Of a stretch of DNA of 12,171 bases, positions 5,795-12,171 are shown one piece after another (the first letter of the stretch is position 1; the number at the start of each line of letters is the position of its first letter). The stretch is from Saprospirales bacterium (lineage in GTDB: Bacteria; Bacteroidota; Bacteroidia; Chitinophagales; Saprospiraceae). Where the stretch lies: the NCBI GenBank assembly GCA_003559985.1, contig PWJP01000075.1, forward strand, positions 1 through 12,171, read 5' to 3'. Below the pieces are notes generated by a model. The model was given only the letters and a program-made list of their open reading frames with translations. It was not told the DNA's origin and made no database searches. A program made the position numbers and the translations under genes.

Positions 5795-7228
5795 CTAGTA
5801 CTGAACCATCACCAAATTGAGGTTGGCTTGTGACTCACTGGGTACGATAACAGCAGAGGAGTTTAATTGGTAAGCTTCCCTGAAACGAAGTCTCAAATTT
5901 TGGTATTCGGTATTGAGCACACTTTTTCGTTCTGTCATCCCATCTGCGCCCACGAGGTATTCAGACACCGTGCTGTTGGAACCGATTTCATCATTGAATA
6001 TAAGGCGTACGAAAGAGGGTGATTCCATGATAAAATAACTGGAAAACACTGCGTCGTCATCTTGCGAATATTGTCTCTTGTAGAGCACATTGGTCCAAAG
6101 TTCAGATCCATCGGGATTAAAGGAGGTAATAATGACATCTTCCAGATAATAATCAACCCAACCAATTCGACCCAAAGTCCTCTGGAAAGTGCGCTGTCCA
6201 TATGTGGGTCGTCGTTCGTACACTTTTTGCACTTCAGTAAAAATAACCACTCCACCGTCATTTCGGAGCATTACATCCGTAACCTCTACATCTGCAATTC
6301 CATTGCGGTTGATGTTTTGTTCATTGAGGTTTCCAAACAATTTCCTGGAAAACGGATTCTTGTGAAATTCGGGGTTCTCCGGATCATTGAGGTCAATTTT
6401 CACAATATAGTGGCCTTCTGCCCTGGCCGAAGAGCTCTTATAGTACAATCCTGCACCTACGATTAGATTGTTGTGAAGGTCGAGCGTGAAATCCTGCGAA
6501 AAAGTGTGCAGATCAGGAACGCTCACTTTTTGGAAGTTAAACTCATCAGAATCCCGCTCGAACAAGAAAAACTCATAGTACAGACCATCCCGCCGGAATC
6601 TTCGCTCTGTCCGTTCCATAACAAGAGCCAATTTCCCATCGTCTCCCACCAAAATACTTCGAAAACCCGTGCGGATGTTGCCCTCTACCTCAATATTGCG
6701 ATCCCAGGAAATCTCCCTTCTTTGAAGATCGTAGCAAAATATCTGAAAATTGTGTGCATTGTCACTACGAAAAAACAGGCCTTTTGTGCGGTTCTCTGAA
6801 GTCGTTAAGCGAAAATTACTAAACCCCATAATGTGCGAAGCAACCGCTATCCTGGTTGAATCGATCATTCGCGCCCGCTCATCAAACTCCCACTCAATAA
6901 TATACTGGTCATCACCCTGACGCATCTGGGTGAACACGAGAAAACTGTCATCCATCTTAACGTGCCCAACCACCCGACTGTGGCGATCAATAATGCTCTT
7001 TTCTCCTTTTTCAACCAGGCGAAGATCGCGATCAAATGACCTGAGTTCAATTCGATTGTGTTTAGCTACCAACAACACAATGTGGTCCCCCACCTGACCT
7101 ATTATCCGAAATCGATCATCGGACCGAAGCGACACCTCTTCAGATACGGTAACACGCTGTGCTTGAAGTTGGGAAAAACCCAAACTCAGCATTAATAATG
7201 GAAGCATTAACTTGAGGATGTGCTTCAT
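5795..7228 (-). CDS. Secreted protein of unknown function, possibly beta-propeller-like
   Basis: I do not recognise this 477-residue protein. The N-terminus MKHILKLMLPLLMLSLGFSQ with following LQAQ is a clear signal peptide, with likely signal peptidase I cleavage near residue 24. There is no lipobox cysteine, so it should be periplasmic, or reach the outer membrane or medium. The mature part has many short beta-type stretches alternating with charged turns (for example DDSFLVFTQM, GDDGKLALVMER, NNLIVGAGLYYK, NDGGVVIFTEVQK), as in propeller-like sensory or scaffold proteins; this is inference from pattern. It has one cysteine after the signal and is rich in Arg and Asp. No obvious type IX secretion C-terminal domain is seen; it ends LNLVMVQY. 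It is the first gene of the minus block, followed 31 bases later by the CDGSH gene; a functional link is unproven. Confidence 0.85.
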   Translation of the reverse strand: MKHILKLMLPLLMLSLGFSQLQAQRVTVSEEVSLRSDDRFRIIGQVGDHIVLLVAKHNRIELRSFDRDLRLVEKGEKSIIDRHSRVVGHVKMDDSFLVFTQMRQGDDQYIIEWEFDERARMIDSTRIAVASHIMGFSNFRLTTSENRTKGLFFRSDNAHNFQIFCYDLQRREISWDRNIEVEGNIRTGFRSILVGDDGKLALVMERTERRFRRDGLYYEFFLFERDSDEFNFQKVSVPDLHTFSQDFTLDLHNNLIVGAGLYYKSSSARAEGHYIVKIDLNDPENPEFHKNPFSRKLFGNLNEQNINRNGIADVEVTDVMLRNDGGVVIFTEVQKVYERRPTYGQRTFQRTLGRIGWVDYYLEDVIITSFNPDGSELWTNVLYKRQYSQDDDAVFSSYFIMESPSFVRLIFNDEIGSNSTVSEYLVGADGMTERKSVLNTEYQNLRLRFREAYQLNSSAVIVPSESQANLNLVMVQY

Positions 7229-7468
7229 AATAGATTGGTTGTCAATCGAATAGTTTGTGTGATTGTAAAAAATCCAGCTTACTCTTAAAATAATGACATA
7301 ACACCTGGTGATTACTGTACTATTAAGTTATTTGATATTGACCAGTTGTACAACGGAAGTCACATCCGCTAAGTTTCAACAACTGTCTCAAAAACAACCA
7401 CTCCTGTTTGAATAGTGATAATTTGTTCACAATCCTCAATTCTACCAGGCCATATTTTACGCACCAAC

Positions 7469-7500
7469 TTTGGAAAATATCGCCCGCATTTCTATATTCG
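7469..7500 (+). promoter_or_regulatory. Predicted ftcD promoter (TTTG-N20-TATATTCG)
   Basis: TTTG (7469-7472) is followed after 20 bases by TATATTCG (7493-7500), which matches TAnnTTTG at five of the six fixed positions. A start near 7506 would leave a leader of about 50 bases. One copy of the GCCCGCATTT repeat ends two bases before the -7 box; the other lies in the leader. Confidence 0.4.
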
Positions 7501-7535
7501 CGCACTTTAATGCTACATGGGTTCTGCCCGCATTT
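7482..7535 (+). repeat. Ten-base direct repeat GCCCGCATTT around the ftcD promoter
   Basis: Two exact copies lie at 7482-7491 and 7526-7535, 44 bases start to start, which is close to four helical turns. They bracket the predicted transcription start and the second ends 20 bases before the ATG. A regulator binding both copies is possible but unproven. Confidence 0.5.
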
Positions 7536-7555
7536 TTCAATAAAAAACTGGTATC

Positions 7556-9250
7556 ATGAGTAAAAAGCCTTTAGTTGAGTGTGTTCCCAATTTCAGTGAA
7601 GGGAGAAACCGCAAAGTCATAGATCAAATCACCAATGAGATAAGTCGTCAGGAAGGGGTTAAACTTTTGGATGTAGATCCCGGTGCAGCTACTAATCGAA
7701 CTGTTGTGACTTTCGTTGGAGAGCCTGAACCTGTATTGGAAGCCGCTTTTAATGCCATAAAAAAAGCTTCAGAACTGATCGATATGTCTGGGCACAAGGG
7801 AGAACATCCGAGAATGGGTGCTACCGATGTTTGTCCACTCATACCGGTCAGAGATATCAGCATGGAGGAAACTGCAAAGCTCGCAGCCAAACTCGGTAAA
7901 AGAGTGGGCGATGACCTGGGAATTCCGATTTACCTCTACGAAAATGCGGCAACGCGCCCGGAGCGAAAAAACCTGGCCACTGTCCGATCAGGGGAATACG
8001 AAGGACTGGCCGACAAATTTAAAGACCCGGAGTGGAAACCCGATTTTGGCCCGGCCAAATTCAACCCCCGAACAGGAGCCACAGCCATTTCAGCGCGGGA
8101 CTTTTTGATAGCCTACAACGTCAACCTCAATACCACCAGCGTGAGGCGCACCAATTCGGTGGCTTTTGATGTGCGGGAAAAAGGAAGGGTAAAGCGAAAA
8201 GGTGATCCCATCTCCGGAGAAATTGTGAGGGATGAAAAGGGAGATCCGGTACGCGTACCCGGTACTTGCAAGGGTGTAAAAGCCATCGGCTGGTACATAG
8301 ACGAATACGAAATTGCCCAGATTTCCATGAATATTACAGACACCCGTCAAACTCCTCTCCACAAAGCCTTTGAAGAGTGCAGGAAAAGCGCTACAAAAAG
8401 AGGACTGAGAGTTACCGGTTCTGAATTGGTGGGGCTCGTACCTAAACAGGTGATGATTGATGCAGGTAAATACTACCTCACTCAGCAAAAAAGGTCCCAC
8501 GGTATTCCCGAGGAGGAAATCATTCACATCGCCGTCAAATCAATGGGGCTGGATGAGTTCTATCCCTTTGAGCTGGAAAAGAAGATCATCGAATACCAAA
8601 TTGAAAGCCTTGAACCCGGTCCTTTGGCATCTAAAAACCTCAAGGAGTTTGCCAATGAAACGGCCTCTGAAAGTGTGGCTCCGGGTGGAGGCTCCATCGC
8701 TGCTTATGTGGGATCTCTCGGTGCATCGCTGGCAACCATGGTAGCCAATCTATCCAGCCATAAAAGGGGGTGGGACGATCGCTGGGATTTCTTTTCTGAC
8801 TGGGCTGTAAAGGGTCAAAAACTCAAGGAGGAATTACTCAGCCTGGTTGACGAAGACACCAATGCCTTCAACGACATTATCAGCGCAATCAGATTGCCAA
8901 AAAGTACCGAAGAGGAAAAAGCTGAACGGGCAAAAGCCATCGATGCCGCAACCAAAAATGCCATTGAAGTCCCATTTAGAACCATGCAACTGGCCGACGA
9001 GGTGTTTGACGTGGCTGAAGCTATGATCAAGGATGGAAATCCGACGTCCGTTACGGATGCCGGTGTGGGAGCTCTTTGTGCCAGAGCTGCATCAATTGCT
9101 GCCTACATGAATGTGGTGGTAAACTGCAAGGACCTGGACGATGAGGCCTATGTCAGCAACCTGATGAAAAAAGCTGACGCGCTTAAAGAAAAAGCCAATG
9201 AGCGGGAGGCTGCACTCACAAAGGCCGTCTCTGAAAGACTGGCTCAGTAA
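7556..9250 (+). CDS. ftcD: Bifunctional glutamate formimidoyltransferase / formimidoyltetrahydrofolate cyclodeaminase
   Basis: The first domain moves the formimino group from formiminoglutamate, a histidine breakdown product, to tetrahydrofolate, giving glutamate. The second releases ammonia to form 5,10-methenyltetrahydrofolate. Seen: LVECVPNFSEGRN (6-18), GHKGEHPRMGATDVCPL (79-95), where H84 aligns with catalytic His82 of the pig enzyme, the transferase domain to about residue 325, then the cyclodeaminase domain (about 355-564) with VAPGGGSIAAYVGSLGASLA near 375-394, DEDTNAFN and NPTSVTDAGVGALCARAA. At 564 residues it is the full fused form, as in animals and many Bacteroidota. The ATG at 7556 gives the normal family N-terminus. 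No hutH, hutU or hutI gene is in view. It converges on polA with a 99-base gap that holds only a weak CCGG/CCGG hairpin (9252-9268) and a five-T run, not a convincing terminator. Confidence 0.97.
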   Translation: MSKKPLVECVPNFSEGRNRKVIDQITNEISRQEGVKLLDVDPGAATNRTVVTFVGEPEPVLEAAFNAIKKASELIDMSGHKGEHPRMGATDVCPLIPVRDISMEETAKLAAKLGKRVGDDLGIPIYLYENAATRPERKNLATVRSGEYEGLADKFKDPEWKPDFGPAKFNPRTGATAISARDFLIAYNVNLNTTSVRRTNSVAFDVREKGRVKRKGDPISGEIVRDEKGDPVRVPGTCKGVKAIGWYIDEYEIAQISMNITDTRQTPLHKAFEECRKSATKRGLRVTGSELVGLVPKQVMIDAGKYYLTQQKRSHGIPEEEIIHIAVKSMGLDEFYPFELEKKIIEYQIESLEPGPLASKNLKEFANETASESVAPGGGSIAAYVGSLGASLATMVANLSSHKRGWDDRWDFFSDWAVKGQKLKEELLSLVDEDTNAFNDIISAIRLPKSTEEEKAERAKAIDAATKNAIEVPFRTMQLADEVFDVAEAMIKDGNPTSVTDAGVGALCARAASIAAYMNVVVNCKDLDDEAYVSNLMKKADALKEKANEREAALTKAVSERLAQ

Positions 9251-9349
9251 GCCGGGAAAATTAACCGGATGGTGTGAGTTTTTAACCGCCGATTGATGGT
9301 GATTTCGTGAATGTGAAAAATGAAATTTCGCCCTTGTGCTCTGAGTAGA

Positions 9350-12145
9350 TTAATGGGCCTCCAGCCAATTTTGGCCCTTGCCTATTTCCACTTTAATGGG
9401 AACCTTAAGGCCGGGTTGGGCATTCTTCATCTTTTCTCGAATTACCGGGATGAGGGCCTCTGTCTCTGATTTCAAGGCATCAATGACGAGTTCATCGTGT
9501 ACCTGCATGATAATTCTCGATTTCAGACCTTCCTTTTGAATGTGCTGATGCAAGTCTATCATCGCCTTTTTTATCATGTCTGCAGCCGTGCCCTGGATGG
9601 GCGTATTGATCGCCATTCTCTCTGCCTGGCTGCGCATCATTCCATTGCGCGAATTGATATCCCGCAAAAACCGCCTCCTCTTCATCAGCGTTGAGACATA
9701 GCCGTTTTCTCTCGCAAATTCAACTATTTCGTCCATGTACTTTTTCAGCCCACTGTACTGCTTAAAGTACTCATTGATCAGATCTGTGGCTTCCTTGCGA
9801 CTTATTTCGAGTTGGCGCGAAAGATTGGTTGAACCCGCACCGTAAATTATCGAAAAGTTCACTGTTTTGGCATTGCGCCTTTGGTCATCGGTTACCTTTT
9901 CGTAAGGGATGTCGTAAACGCGGGCTGCGGTCGCTCTGTGAATATCCTGATCGTTCAAAAAGGCCTCCAACATGGCCTCGTCCTTACTTATTTCAGCGAT
10001 CAAACGCAATTCGATCTGAGAGTAATCCGCTGCCAGCAGTATGTGTTTGTCACTCCCCGGCACAAAGGCCTCCCGCACTCTTCTTCCCTCCGCTGTTCGT
10101 ATGGGGATATTTTGCAGATTGGGGTTGTTGGAACTCAGCCTCCCCGTGGAAGTCAGTGCCTGATTGAAAGAGGAGTGAATGCGACCGGTTTTTTCGTTGA
10201 TCAGAGCCGGCAATGCATCGACATAGGTAGATTTCAACTTGGTCAGACCACGGTAGTCGAGGATTTTGCCGACGATTTCGTGGTCCTTGCTCAATTCGCT
10301 CAGTTTTTCCTCATTGGTAGAATACTGGCCGGATTTGGTCTTTCGCCATTTGTATGGGATTTCCAACTTTTCAAAAAGTACCTCCCCGACCTGTCTGGGT
10401 GAGGCGATATTGAATTCAACGCCTGCCATTTCATGCACTTCTGAAACCAGGGCATCAATTTTTTTCTGGAGTTCTTCCGAGTATTTTTTCAGATATTCGC
10501 GATCCACTTTTACACCCGCTGATTCCATCTCGATGATGGCATCTATGAGGGGTTCCTCAATTTGGTCGTAGAGTTCTTTGAGATTTTCACTTTTGAGTTC
10601 CTTTTCGAGGTATTCTTTCAATTGAAGGGTTATGTCTGCATCCTCGCAAGCGTAAACCACCACTTTTTCCTCCTCTACAGAACGCATACTTCTCTGGGAT
10701 TTACCCTTTTTGCCAATGAGCGATTCAATGGAAATGGGCTTGTATTTCAAATAGGTTTCTGCCAGAAAATCCATGCTGTGCCTCATCCCGGGTTCCAACA
10801 AGTAATGCATGATCATGGTGTCAAAGTAATACCCTTTCACCACTATGTCGTACTTCCTCAAGACCAGGGCATCGTATTTGATATTTTGGGCTGTTTTGGC
10901 TATTTTCTCATCCTCGAGCAAATCCTTAAAGCGCTGAATTTGCTGCTTTGCCTCTTCAAACTTTGCCGGGCTGGACAGGTAGAACGCCTCTCCGGCTTTG
11001 ACGGCAAAAGAAACTCCCACCAATTCAGCTTCGTGAGGATTCAGGCTGGTGGTTTCGGTATCGAAGGCAAAGTGACCGGCTTTTTTCAAAACGTCAATCA
11101 ACTGGTCGATCTCCTCCTCGCTTTTGACCAATTTGTAATCCACTTCGACATCCTCTATGGTTTTTTCAGCCACGGAGTGCTTTTTCAAATCAGGGCTCAT
11201 TTTTCCCTGGACCTTATCTGAAGCCTGGGCGAAAAGCTCCCCCTGCACGGCTTCGCGCTTTTGCTCTTCACCTTCACCGAGGATGGACCTGGCTAGCGTT
11301 CTGAATTCGAGTTCTTTGAACAACTCGGAGAGTTTTTCCCGGTCGAAGGGTTCAATTTCCAGCGATTTAGCGTCGAATTCAATGGGCACATTTAGCTCTA
11401 TGGTAGCCAGTTTTTTGGACAAAATAGCCTGATCGGCAAACTCCTCCACATTTTCCTTCTGCTTGCCTTTCAGTTGGTCAGAATTTTCAATGAGGCCCTC
11501 CACGCTACCAAATTTCTTAAGTAGCTTTTTCGCTGTTTTAGGTCCGATACCGGGAATTCCGGGTATGTTGTCACTGGAATCTCCCTGCAATCCCAAAATA
11601 TCGATCACCTGTTCGACTTTATCAATCTCCCACTGCTCAAGTACTTCCTCTTCACCCAAAACCTCCACTCCATTCCCCCGTCTGGAGGGCTTGTACATAA
11701 AGACTTTATCGGAGACCAACTGCGCGTAATCCTTATCCGGGGTCACCATATACACCTCAAAATTGTGCTTCTCCGCTTTTTTGGCAATGGTGCCTATCAC
11801 ATCATCAGCCTCGTAATTTTCCGCAGTCAAAACCGGAATTTTAAAGCCCTCGACTATTTTGTACACGTAGGGCATGGCTGCAGTAATGTCCTCGGGTTGC
11901 TCGTCACGATTGGCTTTGTATTCGCTGTAGAGTTCGTTTCGAAAGGTGGGACCCTTCAGATCAAAAGAAACCGCGATGTGCGTGGGTCCTGCATTCTGCA
12001 AAATATCCCAAAGGGTGCGCACAAAACCGGTGATGGCCGAGGTGTTCAATCCCTTGGAGTTGATGAGGGGACGACTGATAAAGGCAAAATGAGCCCGGTA
12101 CACCAGGGCATTCCCGTCCAGCAAAAACAATTTTTTCTTAGCCAT
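9350..12145 (-). CDS. polA: DNA polymerase I
   Basis: PolA fills gaps and removes RNA primers during replication and repair. All three domains are present and appear active. The 5'-3' exonuclease (about 1-290) shows LLDGNALVYRAHF, NYEADDVIG, DKDYAQLV and GDSSDNIPGIPGIGPKTA. The 3'-5' proofreading domain (about 335-525) keeps D362 and E364 (FDTETTSLN), D425 (NIKYD), Y498 and D502 (YACEDAD), matching E. coli D355, E357, D424, Y497 and D501. The polymerase domain has D707 in AADYSQIELR, the O-helix RRNAKTVNFSIIYGAGS with Lys and Phe in place, and D884 in QVHDELVID. At 931 residues it is close to E. coli PolA (928). The ATG at 12145 gives the usual MAKKKLFLLDGNALVYR start. The promoter is probably beyond the right edge: only 26 bases of upstream sequence are visible, and they begin on the minus strand with TCTTTG, which could be the end of a -7 box. 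Confidence 0.98.
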   Translation of the reverse strand: MAKKKLFLLDGNALVYRAHFAFISRPLINSKGLNTSAITGFVRTLWDILQNAGPTHIAVSFDLKGPTFRNELYSEYKANRDEQPEDITAAMPYVYKIVEGFKIPVLTAENYEADDVIGTIAKKAEKHNFEVYMVTPDKDYAQLVSDKVFMYKPSRRGNGVEVLGEEEVLEQWEIDKVEQVIDILGLQGDSSDNIPGIPGIGPKTAKKLLKKFGSVEGLIENSDQLKGKQKENVEEFADQAILSKKLATIELNVPIEFDAKSLEIEPFDREKLSELFKELEFRTLARSILGEGEEQKREAVQGELFAQASDKVQGKMSPDLKKHSVAEKTIEDVEVDYKLVKSEEEIDQLIDVLKKAGHFAFDTETTSLNPHEAELVGVSFAVKAGEAFYLSSPAKFEEAKQQIQRFKDLLEDEKIAKTAQNIKYDALVLRKYDIVVKGYYFDTMIMHYLLEPGMRHSMDFLAETYLKYKPISIESLIGKKGKSQRSMRSVEEEKVVVYACEDADITLQLKEYLEKELKSENLKELYDQIEEPLIDAIIEMESAGVKVDREYLKKYSEELQKKIDALVSEVHEMAGVEFNIASPRQVGEVLFEKLEIPYKWRKTKSGQYSTNEEKLSELSKDHEIVGKILDYRGLTKLKSTYVDALPALINEKTGRIHSSFNQALTSTGRLSSNNPNLQNIPIRTAEGRRVREAFVPGSDKHILLAADYSQIELRLIAEISKDEAMLEAFLNDQDIHRATAARVYDIPYEKVTDDQRRNAKTVNFSIIYGAGSTNLSRQLEISRKEATDLINEYFKQYSGLKKYMDEIVEFARENGYVSTLMKRRRFLRDINSRNGMMRSQAERMAINTPIQGTAADMIKKAMIDLHQHIQKEGLKSRIIMQVHDELVIDALKSETEALIPVIREKMKNAQPGLKVPIKVEIGKGQNWLEAH

Positions 12146-12171
12146 AATCCAGATTTGAGTGTTGACAAAGA

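Larger units (their letters stand above)
7229..7555 (+). other. Divergent intergenic region between the secreted-protein gene and ftcD
   Basis: This 327-base gap holds the control regions of two divergent genes. I see no convincing gene or RNA in it. Notable sites are a perfect ten-base palindrome GTTGTACAAC (7345-7354), an imperfect dyad GTGA-N8-TCAC (7415-7430), a likely ftcD promoter (7469-7500), and an exact ten-base direct repeat (7482-7491 and 7526-7535). No exact TAnnTTTG box was found for the minus-strand gene. Confidence 0.6.

Noticed and set aside
7415..7430. CRP-like dyad GTGA-N8-TCAC
   Set aside because: The spacer is eight rather than six bases and the flanks do not extend the symmetry, so it is not a convincing CRP/FNR site.
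7323..7505. A 60-codon minus-strand frame with a GTG start in the divergent gap
   Set aside because: It has a weak start, no recognisable features, and it covers the likely ftcD promoter and palindrome, so it is more likely noncoding.
8090..8527. A 145-codon minus-strand frame inside ftcD
   Set aside because: It is antisense to the conserved transferase domain and has no recognisable motif; it is best explained as a shadow of ftcD codons.
9251..9349. Bidirectional terminator between ftcD and polA
   Set aside because: Only a four-base CCGG stem with a short T run ten bases later is present; this is too weak to call.
10562..11221. A 219-codon open frame on the plus strand opposite polA
   Set aside because: It lies entirely antisense to a fully conserved polA region, is rich in Phe/Leu/His as expected of a complement frame, and resembles no known protein.

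Overview
This 12.2 kb window looks like ordinary chromosomal housekeeping DNA from a member of the Bacteroidota. The evidence is the Bacteroidota-type spermidine-synthase-like methyltransferase, a short LpxD-like acyltransferase, the fused formimidoyltransferase-cyclodeaminase, the lack of Shine-Dalgarno sequences before the starts, and several intergenic matches to the Bacteroidota -7 promoter box TAnnTTTG. The order or genus cannot be fixed from the sequence; a Saprospira- or Cytophaga-like marine or soil bacterium would fit. I see no insertion sequence, phage gene, CRISPR array, rRNA or tRNA.

Layout. A plus-strand methyltransferase gene (50-754) converges, with a 4-base overlap, on a long minus-strand block running down from 7228. 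In transcription order that block is: a secreted protein of unknown function (7228-5795), a small CDGSH iron-sulfur protein (5763-5479), a good intrinsic terminator (5468-5437), a thioredoxin-fold protein with a CNHC motif (5395-4820), mannose-1-phosphate guanylyltransferase and RsmG as a tight pair one base apart (4661-3594 and 3592-2966), aspartate-semialdehyde dehydrogenase (2789-1794) and an LpxD-type acyltransferase (1677-751). A 327-base divergent gap (7229-7555) precedes plus-strand ftcD (7556-9250). ftcD converges on minus-strand polA (12145-9350), whose start codon lies 26 bases inside the right edge.

The genes do not form one pathway. They cover cell-envelope precursors (LpxD-like, ManC, and Asd through lysine/diaminopimelate), ribosome modification (RsmG), redox and Fe-S proteins (thioredoxin-like, CDGSH), histidine/one-carbon catabolism (FtcD) and DNA repair/replication (PolA). 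Active-site residues are intact in every enzyme I could check.

No new multi-gene system is visible. The points most worth a second look are: a reading frame in -1 phase to asd that fills the whole asd-lpxD gap and stops six bases before lpxD, entered at a GAAAAAG run; an ATCGATAA octamer in the 5' regions of three genes; an exact 10-base repeat bracketing the likely ftcD promoter; and the unidentified exported 477-residue protein.
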